Shown here: positions 49,468-58,274 of the stretch, piece after piece
Numbering within the stretch: the first letter of the stretch is position 1
Layout: each line of letters opens with the position of its first letter
Assembly (NCBI RefSeq): GCF_020524545.1
Contig: NZ_JAIVLG010000001.1
Location: forward strand, 434,001-498,000
Origin: Microbacterium paraoxydans
Lineage (GTDB): Bacteria > Actinomycetota > Actinomycetes > Actinomycetales > Microbacteriaceae
Length of the DNA: 64,000 nt
Direction of reading: 5' to 3'
Notes under the pieces: model-generated
What the model was told of the DNA's origin: nothing
The model's input: only the letters and a program-made list of their open reading frames with translations
Database searches by the model: none
Position numbers and translations under genes: made by a program

Positions 49468-49920
49468 ATGAGGGATGCAGTGGGACCTTGGATCTGTGAC
49501 GCTTGCGGGCAGGAGATCGCAGATCCCGGCGAGGGCCTTTTCACCTGGACCTACGGAGAACTCGTCTCGGGTTTCTCCATCGTCCACATGGGGAGATGCG
49601 ATCGGGAGCTCGACCCGACCCACGACAAGCTCAGCGCCGGCCTCCGCGAAGTGCTCGGTCCCGATGGTCAAGCGATGCTTCTCGGCCTCCTCTCTAAGGG
49701 GCCGGTGTTCGCGCCGGAGCCGCGTCGTGTGCCGATAGATCTTGATGCATTCGTAGACGTTTTCCGACGACTGCAAAGCCCCGGCTATGAGGCTGCCCGC
49801 CCATACTTCGGTACCGTCGCAGCAGATGACGATCGTGATCAGGGAACCGGGTACCTGCCCTATACGCAGCGCCGGCTGGAGGCGATCGCAAGCGAAGGTC
49901 TGAGGCTCGCAGCGGACTAG
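49468..49920 (+). CDS. Hypothetical protein with zinc-ribbon-like start
   Basis: A 150-residue protein beginning PWICDACGQEI with a CxxC and a later HMGRCDRELDPTHD that may complete a metal site (about 9-52). The rest is helical and unrecognised. ATG 49468 follows AGGGAG. Last gene of the element, 231 bases before attR. Confidence 0.65.
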   Translation: MRDAVGPWICDACGQEIADPGEGLFTWTYGELVSGFSIVHMGRCDRELDPTHDKLSAGLREVLGPDGQAMLLGLLSKGPVFAPEPRRVPIDLDAFVDVFRRLQSPGYEAARPYFGTVAADDDRDQGTGYLPYTQRRLEAIASEGLRLAAD

Positions 49921-50029
49921 CGGGTCTCTCGTCGGAGCAGCTGCCGACGTAGCGCGCATGAGCTCGCCGTTGCCGTGATCGGTGGGCCTGAACGGCGTGG
50001 AGCGACACGGCGCTTCCTCGCGAGGCCTG

Positions 50030-50051
50030 GTGACAACACTGTGACAACAAA
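50030..50051. repeat. Candidate integrase arm-binding sites (right), tandem pair
   Basis: GTGACAACACT (50030-50040) is followed directly by GTGACAACAAA (50041-50051). The second copy is identical to 37051-37061 inside the left end. Confidence 0.55.
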
Positions 50052-50151
50052 GGCCGTAATTATCTCGTGTTCGGCGTGAGTCATGTAACCGAAAGTAGCC
50101 CTACAAAACGGGGCAAGGGGCGGACTCCACGGCGTCATGCGGGTGCGCGTA

Positions 50152-50180
50152 GGGTTCGACTCCCGCCGTCGCGTCCACTC
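50152..50180. repeat. attR, 29-bp core
   Basis: Identical to attL at 36956-36984. No tRNA-like structure precedes it, so the tRNA-like 5' half is only at the left junction. Confidence 0.85.
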
Positions 50181-50295
50181 GCGCTCGTCCGCCCCGCCTC
50201 CTCCCGCGCGGGCGATGGGCACTTGCGCGCAGGCGGCGGCCTGCCTACCGTTCGCTCATGACGAGAACACGAGGCGCGGAGACGGGGTCCGCGGC

Positions 50296-51296
50296 ATGTC
50301 GCGACTGACGCAGACCTTGATCCCCCCGTCGCAGCGATTGTCGGCCGAGGCGCTGGATGATGCGCTGAACCTGGGCGCCGGGGACGCCCTCAGCAAACGG
50401 ACCGGATTCCTCATCATGCTCTCGCTCTCCGGCGTGATCGCGATCGCCGGGGTGCTGACCGACTCGACGGCGACGGTGATCGGGGCGATGATCATCGCCC
50501 CCCTGGGCACGCCGATCCTCGGCATCGCCTGGGGGATCGTCACCGGCCATCTCCGGAGGGTCCTCTCCTCGATCCTGTGGGTCCTCAGTGGCGTCTTCAT
50601 CGTCGTCGCGCTCGGGCTCGTGTTCGCCCTCTTCGTCGCGACTCCGGAGAGCCTGGCCACCAACTCGCAAGTGATCGGACGCACCTCGCCGAGCCTGATG
50701 GATCTGATGGCCGCGCTGGCGACCGGGTTCGCCGGCGGGTTCGCGATGTGCCGCAAAGACCTGAGCGCGGTGATGCCGGGAGTCGCGATCGCGATCTCCC
50801 TCGTACCGCCGCTCGGCGTGGTCGGCGTGTGCGCGGGGCAGGGGCAGTGGCCGGAGGCACTCGGTGCCCTCGTCCTCTTCCTCTCGAAGTGTTCGCGCTG
50901 GTGATCGCGGGCAGCATCGTGTTCACGGTGGCGGGCTACGCGCGCGACCCGGGATCCTCGCCCACCGCCGATCGACGCCGGGCCTATGCGATCGTGGCGA
51001 CGCTCGCCCTGATCATCGCTCTCCCGCTGACGGCGAACTCGATCGCCTCGATCGCGGTCGCACGCTGGTCGGTCGCCATCCGGAACGTGACGGCCGACTG
51101 GCTCGGCGGCGAGAGCGACGGACGCATCCACGGTGCCGTGCAATGGAGCGGACTGACGGCGACCGTCTCACTCACCACCCCGGACGGCTCGACGCCGCCG
51201 CTCGACGAGCTGAGGGAGGAGATCGCGAAGACGGTGCCTTCGTACATCGGGGTCGTCGTCGATGTCGGCCAGGGGACCGAGCTGGTCGTGCAGTGA
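50296..51296 (+). pseudogene. DUF389 membrane protein, interrupted by a one-base frameshift
   Basis: The first frame (50296-50904) encodes DUF389 helices (GVLTDSTATVIGAMIIAPLGTP and on). It then runs into FLSKCSRW and a stop. Removing the shift, with a C restored in aagtg at about 50889, gives FLSNVFALVIAGSIVF, the usual family continuation, and the second frame continues to 51296 with the remaining helices and C-terminal domain. So the gene appears to be about 334 residues broken by a single deletion. The ATG at 50296 is the likely start. Confidence 0.8.
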
Positions 51297-51329
51297 GCGT
51301 CCCCTTCCGGCGGGAACGACCGCGAGAGA

Positions 51330-52907
51330 TCAGAAGGCCTGTTGGATGATCGCCGTCACGGCACCGACGTCGTCGTTCGCATCGAGGATGCCGTCCGGGT
51401 CATCGAAGAACCCCTGGGTGACGATGATCGTGAAGGCGAGGTCGCGTCCGGACGCTGTCTCCATGACCCCGCCGAGCGTCTTCGTGGCGAGCCGGAAGCG
51501 CTGGTTGAACGCGTCCCAGCTGAGGAGGGTGCCGGTCTTCGCGAACACCTTGCCGGCCGCGGGGCTGTCGGCCTCGACCATCGCGAGCGAGCCATCGACG
51601 CCGAGCACCGGCATCGTGGCCTTCCACCGCTCGGCATCGGGGCGCTGGGCCATCAGCGTCTGGATCTGCAGGGCGTTCGCGGGGGTCACGTAGTTCCCTT
51701 CGAGCCCCGACCCGTCGATGAGGGATGCGCCGGTGATGTCGAGCCCGGCGTCCTTCCAGATCTCGCCGGAGATCGGCATGCCCGCGTCGCACTCCGAGTC
51801 GCCGCGCTCCACGGCGAGTCGGCAGATGAGCGTCTGCGCACCGCGGTTGTAGCTGATCTTCATGACGTACGTGACCTCCTCTGCGAGGGGGAGCGACTCC
51901 AGCTCCGCGACCGTCGGCATGCTGTCGACCTCCGCGCGACCTGCGAGTTCCGTCCCAGGGTTCGTGACGAGAGGGTCGGCGGCCACCGCCACGTCGGCGC
52001 GCCCGAGCGCTTCGATGAACGCTGTACGTGCGAAAGTGGCGGGGTCATCGAACGCGTAGACCTTGAGTTGCGGTTCGCTGTCGGCGGCGATCGTGCCCGA
52101 CAGGACGACCTCGCCGTCGTGCGAGGAATCCTCGATCCTGACGTCGGTCGTCCCCCCGGGCTCGACGGTCTCGACGCTCGACGAGACGACCCACGGCGAG
52201 ACAGCGGGCGTCAGCGTCGTGCCGGCCGGCTCGCCGGGCTCCGTCGGCTGCACCATCACGTCGACCAGGTTCTGGTTGATGATGGTCGGGGTCACCGCTT
52301 GGCCGCCGAGCGTGCCCGAGAAGAGACGGTCGTCCACCACGACGTCACCGCCGACCGCATCGATGCCCGACGCCTTCACCTGCGCGGCGAGATCAGCCAG
52401 CCCGGCGAGCGGGTCCTGTGGAGTGAGGCTCGAGCCGGGGAGAAAGTTCGCGTCGTTGTGGTCGAGGTTCGTGAAGTCCACGCTTCCGTCGGCCTTCGTG
52501 CGTCCGCCCATCGTGAGATCGCCCATCCCCACGAGCACGAGATCGCCGTCGAGGACGCCATCTGTGACCTCACCGGTGCGCTTGACGGGGGTGATGATGG
52601 TGTGGTCGGGGCCCCATTCGAGCCAGGCGGCCCCGGCGCTGTACGTCTTGGCAAAGGACCCGGGCTCGACCATCCGGTCGGCGCCGAGATCGATGAGCAC
52701 TTCTCCGCTCTCGAGATCGTGCACGGCGATCGACCAGGTGGCGTGCTCATACCGGTCCTGGTTCATCACGTCCAGCGCCGCCTCCGGAAGGCCGTCGACG
52801 GCCCAGGGGACTGCGGACTCTTCCGTGGTGCACGCGGTCGCGCCGGTGAGGACCAGCGCCGACACGGCCGCGACCGTGGTTCCGCGTCGGAGGAAGACCG
52901 CGTTCAT
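51330..52907 (-). CDS. dacB: D-alanyl-D-alanine carboxypeptidase/endopeptidase, PBP4 family (S13)
   Basis: A 525-residue exported penicillin-binding protein that trims or cleaves peptidoglycan crosslinks. Signal/lipobox-like start (ALVLTGATACTT, Cys about 26). Active-site motifs: SxxK in EPGSFAKTYSA (Ser about 84), SxN in KISYNRGAQ (about 350) and KTG in FAKTGTLLSWD (about 460). ATG 52907 overlaps the upstream S12 gene stop by four bases, so they are co-translated. Confidence 0.9.
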   Translation of the reverse strand: MNAVFLRRGTTVAAVSALVLTGATACTTEESAVPWAVDGLPEAALDVMNQDRYEHATWSIAVHDLESGEVLIDLGADRMVEPGSFAKTYSAGAAWLEWGPDHTIITPVKRTGEVTDGVLDGDLVLVGMGDLTMGGRTKADGSVDFTNLDHNDANFLPGSSLTPQDPLAGLADLAAQVKASGIDAVGGDVVVDDRLFSGTLGGQAVTPTIINQNLVDVMVQPTEPGEPAGTTLTPAVSPWVVSSSVETVEPGGTTDVRIEDSSHDGEVVLSGTIAADSEPQLKVYAFDDPATFARTAFIEALGRADVAVAADPLVTNPGTELAGRAEVDSMPTVAELESLPLAEEVTYVMKISYNRGAQTLICRLAVERGDSECDAGMPISGEIWKDAGLDITGASLIDGSGLEGNYVTPANALQIQTLMAQRPDAERWKATMPVLGVDGSLAMVEADSPAAGKVFAKTGTLLSWDAFNQRFRLATKTLGGVMETASGRDLAFTIIVTQGFFDDPDGILDANDDVGAVTAIIQQAF

Positions 52908-54163
52908 TCTGTACTCCGTCCGGCGAGGAGGTCGGCGATCCGGCGGAACGTCTGGTCGGCCGGGTGCGCCTTCGGGATCACGTTGGACTCGTTCATGAAC
53001 ACCGCGATGCTCGCGCTCGTCTCCGGGTCGTGGAACACCGCCGCCGTGAAGCCCAGACCTTCCCCGTTGTGGCCCCACCACCCGTTCGTCTCGCCCACCC
53101 CCACGGCGTACCGGTCGTAGGGAGGTCCCTCGTCGAGGGGCGCCCCGTCTTGGCGCTCTGCCTGGGTGGAGGGCTCGACGAGGAGGCCGGAGCCGAGCGC
53201 TTGGGCCCAGACGAGGGCATCGTCGAGCGTGGACACCATCGACCCGGCCGGTCCGTAGATCGACAGGTTGTCGTTCTGCACGACCTGCTCGCCCTCCAGC
53301 ATCGCGTAGCCCAGCGGGTGTTCGGTCCAGTTCGCGGCGTCCAGGATGTAGTGCGTACCGCTCTGCCCGAGCGGCTGGAGGATCCGTTCGTCCAGTGCCT
53401 CTCCGAACGACTGTCCCGTGACCTGCTCGACGATGGCACCGAGGAGGTTGGTGTTCGCGTTCGTGTAGATCCGCTGTGTGCCCGGCGCGAACCGGGGAGG
53501 CTGGTCGACCACGAATCCGTTGAGCTGGTCGAGGGTGAAGAGCGTCGACTCGTCGGCACTGTAGGCCGCGCCGAAGCCCTCGGTCGACGTGTAGTCCGCG
53601 TTGCCGCTGGACATGTCGGCGAGTTGGCGGAGCGTGATGCGGTCACCGTTCGTGATGCCGTCGACGTATCGGTCGATCGTGTCGTCGAGACTGACCTCGC
53701 CCGCGTCCACGAGCTGGAGGATGAGGGTCACGGTGTACGACTTGGTGACGCTGCGCAGGGGCCAGGTCATGTCGAGTGACACCGGGACATCGCCCTCGAT
53801 GTCGGCGAGACCGGAGGCCGAGATCCAGGAGCCCTCGCCCGGAATCCACACTCCGACGGCGGCACCAGGGACCGCGTACTCGACCATCGCCTGCTCGACG
53901 ATCCGCTGCAGCTCCGTCTGAAGGTCGGCGGGCAGTTCTCCCTCGGGCGCCGCCGGACGGAGCGCGCTGGAGTTCTTCTCCGAATCGCTGCCTGTGCTCG
54001 GCGTCGGCGTCGGCGTCCCACTGCACCCCGACAGCAGGACGGCGAAGATTCCGACCGCGGCGAGCCCGGTGGCGACCCGTGCGCGAGCACCTCGCGCGTG
54101 GGCGCGTGGGTGTCGCGCGCGCGTGCGCGCAGACGTGAGCGGCAGTCGACGGCGGCGCATCAT
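52904..54163 (-). CDS. Beta-lactamase-fold serine hydrolase lipoprotein (S12)
   Basis: A 419-residue exported protein. The Arg-rich n-region is unusually long (about 30 residues), then a hydrophobic helix and a lipobox LLSGC (Cys about 47), then a Pro/Ser linker. Class C/S12 motifs: SVTK (about 138-141), YTN in RIYTNANTNL (about 227) and HNG in WWGHNGEGLG (about 360). Could be a D,D-peptidase, esterase or beta-lactamase. ATG 54163 follows GGGAGAACCC. Confidence 0.85.
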   Translation of the reverse strand: MMRRRRLPLTSARTRARHPRAHARGARARVATGLAAVGIFAVLLSGCSGTPTPTPSTGSDSEKNSSALRPAAPEGELPADLQTELQRIVEQAMVEYAVPGAAVGVWIPGEGSWISASGLADIEGDVPVSLDMTWPLRSVTKSYTVTLILQLVDAGEVSLDDTIDRYVDGITNGDRITLRQLADMSSGNADYTSTEGFGAAYSADESTLFTLDQLNGFVVDQPPRFAPGTQRIYTNANTNLLGAIVEQVTGQSFGEALDERILQPLGQSGTHYILDAANWTEHPLGYAMLEGEQVVQNDNLSIYGPAGSMVSTLDDALVWAQALGSGLLVEPSTQAERQDGAPLDEGPPYDRYAVGVGETNGWWGHNGEGLGFTAAVFHDPETSASIAVFMNESNVIPKAHPADQTFRRIADLLAGRSTE

Positions 54164-54331
54164 GGGTTCTCCCAGCCTGGGTCACGGAGGGCGGTGGCCC
54201 ACTCCAGCCACACTCGCCCACTTCGCCGGAGACGGCAATGGACCTCGGTCGCTTCGGGACTGGCGACTCAGGTCTATGGCCATCGGGGATCGCGCCGTCG
54301 AGACTGAGCCCGGGCTCCCTGGCGCTGCGTC

Positions 54332-54997
54332 TCAGGGCACGGGCGGGTTGTCCGCTTGGAGGTGGCGGATGACCGCGAGGACACGACGATGATCGTCCGC
54401 GTCGACCGGCAGACCGAGAGCGTCGTAGATCCTCGAGGTGTGCTGCACGACGGCTTTCTCGCTCAACACGAGCTGCACGGCGATCGCCGCGTTGCTTCGC
54501 CCTTGTGCCATCAACTCGAGCACCTCGACTTGGCGCGGGGTGAGCTGCGCCACAGCCGATGTGCCGCGACTCGCCCGCGCCACGAGTACCGAGACCACCT
54601 CGGGGTCGAGGGCGGTGCCACCGGCGGCGACGCGACGGAGGTCCGCCGTGAACGTGCGAACGTCGGCGATCCGCTGCTTGAGGAGATACCCGAAACCGCC
54701 CGCACCGCCCTCGAGCAACTCGATGGCGTAGCGCCGCTGCACGTGCTGCGAGACCACGACGACGCCGATGCCCGGGTGCGCCTGACGGATCCTCAGAGCG
54801 GAGAGCAGCCCCTCGTCGGTGTGGGTCGGTGGCATCCGGATGTCGGTGATCACGAGGTCGGGTCGGTGCCGCTCGACCTCTCGCTCGAGGGCCACCGCAT
54901 CACCGGTCGACGCCAGCACCTCGAAGCCGTCGTTCGCGAGGATGTGGGCGATGCCCTCGCGCAGCAGCACTTCGTCCTCACCGATCACGACGCGCAT
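54332..54997 (-). CDS. LuxR/NarL-family response regulator
   Basis: A 221-residue regulator. Receiver domain with IGEDEVLLREG, phospho-Asp in LVITDIRMPPTH (about 52) and LLKQ; C-terminal HTH with LTPRQVEVLELMAQGRSNAA (about 153-172) and EKAVVQHTSRIY. ATG 54997 lies within the end of the sensor kinase gene (13-base overlap), so kinase and regulator are co-translated. The S12/S13 genes follow 168 bases downstream on the same strand and are plausible targets. Confidence 0.9.
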   Translation of the reverse strand: MRVVIGEDEVLLREGIAHILANDGFEVLASTGDAVALEREVERHRPDLVITDIRMPPTHTDEGLLSALRIRQAHPGIGVVVVSQHVQRRYAIELLEGGAGGFGYLLKQRIADVRTFTADLRRVAAGGTALDPEVVSVLVARASRGTSAVAQLTPRQVEVLELMAQGRSNAAIAVQLVLSEKAVVQHTSRIYDALGLPVDADDHRRVLAVIRHLQADNPPVP

Positions 54998-56733
54998 GGC
55001 AGCTCCACCCGGACGTTGGTCCCACGCTCCGGCTCCGAGCGGATCGAGATGGTGCCGCTGAGCGCGTCCACCCGGTCGGCGAGCCCGCGCAACCCCACGC
55101 CTCCGCCGATCTGTGCACCGCCCACCCCGTCGTCCTCCACCTCGAGCGTCATCCGTCCCTCGCTCTGGCCCACGGTCACGTGCACCCGGGACGCTTCGGC
55201 GTGCTTGACGGTGTTCGACAACGCCTCGGCCACGATGAAGTAGGCCGTGTGGGCGGTCGACGTCGAGATCATCGTCTCGTCGATGTCCGCGACGAGCACC
55301 GCAGGCACGGCGAGGCGATCCACGAGATCCTCGGTCGCGGCGACCAGTCCTCGCTCGAGCAGGGCGGCCGGCAGCACGTCGTGGACGAGGCGACGTAGGT
55401 CGGCGGCGGCGAGGTCGATGCCCTCACGCAGCTTCTCGATGTCACCGGTCACAGCGGATCCGCCGGCCGCGTTCGCGATGGTCTGGGCCTCGATGGCGAG
55501 GAGGACGAGCTGCACCTGCAAGCCATCGTGCAGGTCGCGCGCGATGCGCGAGCGCTCCCGATCGGCGGCTTCGACCAGGCGCACCCGCGACCGGCTGAGG
55601 GCTTCGTTGCTGACGAGGAGCTGCGTGGTCAGGCGCTCGCGATCGAGGGCGATGGCGAGGACTTCGGCGGCGCGACGCACCGGACCGGGCTCGGCGATCA
55701 CCCGGGCGTCGTAGTCGACCGCCCCGACCACGTCGTCATCCACTCTCACCTGAAGCCAGGCGCGGTCGCGGTCCGAGAGGCGCACGTCACGGAGCACCGT
55801 CTCACCGCGTTCGTCGACGTACTGTCCTTTCGCGGAATCCCAATAGGAGACCCGCAGCGTGTCATCTCCGACCGTCGTCGCCAGTGCCCGCGCGACGGCC
55901 GGCCGGCTCGCCCCTCGGATCGCGAGCCATTCGCTCAGTGCCTCGAGAGGAGCCGTGCGTGCGAAACCGCCGCGGAGGACCCCGAAGAGGAACGCGATCG
56001 GCAGCCCGGCGAGCAGCACGCACTGCAGGGAGATGACGATGTCGAAGTCGATTCCCATCGGCAGCAGGACGTTCGGGAGGAGCGGCAGGCAGACCACCGC
56101 GAGGAGTCCGTACGCGTAGAGAGGAAGCAGTAGCCGCCGATGCGTCGAATCCGCTGACCGCAAGCGCTGCACGAGCACGATCGCGGTCATGCCCATGGCA
56201 GTGACGCCCAGCAGGCTCTGCGCGAAGGACAGCAGTTCGAACGCCGCGGTGCCGGTCGTGAGCGCGCGCGCCGTGTCGAAGACGAGGCAGGTCGCGTAGC
56301 CGAGCACGACCGCGGTCACCGAGACGCGGCCACGGACGCGCCCGGAAGGGAACGCGAGCAGCAGATGGATCGCCACGCCGAGCGGCGTCGTCGCGAAGAT
56401 CGCGTTGAGCCAGTTCATCGCGGGAGGGCCGAGAACCCCGCAGCTCATGAGGAAGATCGAAAGGGAGCCGATCAGGAGCAGGCCGCCGATGCCGTTGGTC
56501 GGCCGCCGCCACCACGCGCAGATCCCCGTGCCCGCCCAGATCCAGGCGAGTGCGACGAATGCCGACACGGCGAACGGCTCACCGCTCTGCTCGGAGCCGA
56601 CGGCGATCACGATGATCCCGAGCACGGCCGCGAAGACGGCGATGACCATCAGGGCGAGTTCGAGCGACCCGGTGGGGCCGCCCTGCAGGCGTCGCTGTGC
56701 GGGGCGGGTGAGAGGCGAGACGGGGGTTGACAC
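54985..56733 (-). CDS. Sensor histidine kinase, membrane bound
   Basis: A 582-residue kinase with about nine hydrophobic helices in the first 290 residues, a GAF-like or linker region, a HisKA_3 helix with the phospho-His in RIARDLHDGLQVQL (about 401) and a HATPase domain with EALSNTVKHAEAS and LEVEDDGVGG, ending near the C-terminus. GTG 56733 is used: an in-frame ATG upstream would run through the hairpin at 56826-56891. Signal sensed is unknown, probably in or near the membrane. Confidence 0.88.
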   Translation of the reverse strand: MSTPVSPLTRPAQRRLQGGPTGSLELALMVIAVFAAVLGIIVIAVGSEQSGEPFAVSAFVALAWIWAGTGICAWWRRPTNGIGGLLLIGSLSIFLMSCGVLGPPAMNWLNAIFATTPLGVAIHLLLAFPSGRVRGRVSVTAVVLGYATCLVFDTARALTTGTAAFELLSFAQSLLGVTAMGMTAIVLVQRLRSADSTHRRLLLPLYAYGLLAVVCLPLLPNVLLPMGIDFDIVISLQCVLLAGLPIAFLFGVLRGGFARTAPLEALSEWLAIRGASRPAVARALATTVGDDTLRVSYWDSAKGQYVDERGETVLRDVRLSDRDRAWLQVRVDDDVVGAVDYDARVIAEPGPVRRAAEVLAIALDRERLTTQLLVSNEALSRSRVRLVEAADRERSRIARDLHDGLQVQLVLLAIEAQTIANAAGGSAVTGDIEKLREGIDLAAADLRRLVHDVLPAALLERGLVAATEDLVDRLAVPAVLVADIDETMISTSTAHTAYFIVAEALSNTVKHAEASRVHVTVGQSEGRMTLEVEDDGVGGAQIGGGVGLRGLADRVDALSGTISIRSEPERGTNVRVELPCAS

Positions 56734-56825
56734 GAAGAGTCTCTCGTCTGGGAGGAGCGGGGCGGTGTGCTTCCACACTGGCGGACGGGCTGACGCAGAG
56801 CAACCGGACGGCGGCCAGCCCCTCC

Positions 56826-56891
56826 GGCGTTCCCGTCGCGCTTTCGCGCGCAAGACGGCCTGACAGCCGTCGAAAGTGCGACGGGAACGCC
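56826..56891 (-). terminator. Long stem-loop after the DUF1579-like gene
   Basis: Arms 56826-56846 and 56871-56891 pair at 20 of 21 positions, with a further 5-bp stem in the loop (acggc...gccgt). It lies just downstream of the minus-strand gene ending at 56897 and before the sensor kinase start. No U-run is present. Confidence 0.6.
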
Positions 56892-56896
56892 TGTGC

Positions 56897-57373
56897 TCAC
56901 TTCCTGGTCATCGTCGAGGGGTAGCCGCCGCCACCGGGGTACACCCACTCGCCGGCCATGACCCGGTCGTCCTCCGAGAACGTGCCGCGGAAGTACGCCG
57001 GGCTGCCCTTGACCCCGCCCCAGATCGTGAGCGTGTCGCCCTCGAGCTCGTAGACGTAGTCGAGGGTGTTGCCGAGCGAGTCGTAGAAGCGGGAGACCAC
57101 CTCCTCGCCGACGGGTTCCCCGAACGGGTGCAGGTTGCCGATCACCTCGAATCCGGTGATCTTCTGCCCGAACTGCTCGAGGTCGACGTGCTGGAGGAGG
57201 AAGTACCCGCCGGGCATCCACTCGTAGCGCACTGTGCCGGGGGCGCCGCCGTCGACGACCCACTCGCCGACGAGCCGGTCGAGGGCCCGCAGGCGGGGAT
57301 CGGGTTGGGGCTGCTCGCCCCAGTTCCCCTCGTCGCCGAACTGTGTGGCGTCGGTCTGCGTCTGGTCCGTCAT
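56897..57373 (-). CDS. DUF1579-like/lipocalin-like protein
   Basis: A 158-residue soluble protein with a beta-barrel-like pattern (LVGEWVVDGGAPGTVRYEWM, YFLLQHVD, VYELEGDTLTIWGG). It resembles DUF1579-type proteins of unknown function. ATG 57373 follows AGGAGA. No signal peptide. Divergent from the DUF998 gene. Confidence 0.65.
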   Translation of the reverse strand: MTDQTQTDATQFGDEGNWGEQPQPDPRLRALDRLVGEWVVDGGAPGTVRYEWMPGGYFLLQHVDLEQFGQKITGFEVIGNLHPFGEPVGEEVVSRFYDSLGNTLDYVYELEGDTLTIWGGVKGSPAYFRGTFSEDDRVMAGEWVYPGGGGYPSTMTRK

Positions 57374-57558
57374 GATGCTCTCCTGTTCGAATTCGGCCCG
57401 GCGGATGCCGCGCTCACAGGACACGACGGAGCCGTCGCCGGAATCTCGACACGACACGGCAGGGGAGAGGAGTTTCTCGGCGGTGATGTCGAGAACCGCG
57501 GGTCGGCACCGTGGTGTCTTCAGATGCACCACCCCGGGGCATCGGAGAGGAAACCGCC

Positions 57559-58212
57559 ATGACCATTCATTCCGCGCTCGCTGCGGAGCACATCCGTCCG
57601 CAGCGACGATCGTCGACGCGACGGCTCCTTCTGTTCGCCGCTCTCGCCGGTCCTGTGTTCTACCTGTCGTCCACCATCCAGGCGACCGCCAGGGAGGGCT
57701 TCGACATCCGTATCCACCCCCTGAGCCAACTGGCGACGGGCTCACTCGGCTGGGTGCAGATGCTCACCTTCGCCGTCGCCGGCCTCGGCGGGATCGCGTT
57801 CGCCATCGCCTACCGGCGGGTGCGCCCTGAGGGCATCGGACTTCGCCTGGTACCGATCTTCGTCGGCGTGTTCGGCACCGCGTTCCTCCTCGCCGGGCTC
57901 TTCCCGATGGATCCGCAGAACGGCTTCCCCGTCGGCGCTCCGGAGGGGGTCGTCACGATGTCGTGGCATTCGATCGTGCACACCTCCGCCGCAGCGCTGT
58001 CGTTTCTCGCGCTCGCCGGTGCGGCCATCACGCTCCTGATCCGCGAGATCCGCGCACGTCGGGTGGCAGCGGCGATCGGTCACGGGGCTGTCGCTCTCGT
58101 GCTCCTCATGCCGATGTCGCCCACCGAGTCCAGCATCCAGATCGCGATCACCGGCGCCGTGGCCTTCGGATGGGTGAGCGTGATGGCGCTTCGCTTGCGG
58201 CGATCGGCATGA
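57559..58212 (+). CDS. DUF998 membrane protein
   Basis: A 217-residue protein with about six hydrophobic helices matching DUF998 (LAGPVFYLSSTIQATAREGF, HPLSQLATGSLGWVQ, LFPMDPQNGFP). Function unknown. ATG 57559 follows GGAGAGG. It precedes a YCII/ECF sigma factor pair by 62 bases, and may be in the same unit. Confidence 0.8.
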   Translation: MTIHSALAAEHIRPQRRSSTRRLLLFAALAGPVFYLSSTIQATAREGFDIRIHPLSQLATGSLGWVQMLTFAVAGLGGIAFAIAYRRVRPEGIGLRLVPIFVGVFGTAFLLAGLFPMDPQNGFPVGAPEGVVTMSWHSIVHTSAAALSFLALAGAAITLLIREIRARRVAAAIGHGAVALVLLMPMSPTESSIQIAITGAVAFGWVSVMALRLRRSA

Positions 58213-58274
58213 CCCGTACGGTGGGAGAGACGCATCGGACATCATCGGATGACTTGAGACCCCGGAGGAGAACA

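Larger units (their letters stand above)
36956..50180. mobile_element. Integrated 13.2-kb element, satellite-like or reduced prophage
   Basis: Bounded by identical 29-bp direct repeats at 36956-36984 (attL, within the tRNA-like sequence) and 50152-50180 (attR). An integrase gene abuts attL, and GTGACAACAAA repeats lie inside both ends. Cargo: HTH proteins, Xis-like protein, second recombinase, replication-like gene with internal repeats, zinc-binding proteins, tape measure protein, HTH-ImmA/IrrE. No terminase, portal, capsid, tail tube, lysin, relaxase or FtsK-like gene is present. It disrupts no host gene. Spacing and overlaps are phage-like. Confidence 0.85.
49921..50295. other. Intergenic region containing the right end of the element
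   Basis: No gene is supported. It holds two GTGACAACA repeats (50030-50038 and 50041-50051) and attR (50152-50180); the remaining bases up to the DUF389 start are host sequence with nothing recognised. Confidence 0.7.

Noticed and set aside
36956..50180. An integrative conjugative element (AICE type)
   Set aside because: No FtsK/TraB-like translocase, relaxase or Spd gene is present.
36956..50180. A complete prophage
   Set aside because: Only the tape measure protein represents the virion; terminase, portal, capsid, tail tube and lysis genes are absent.
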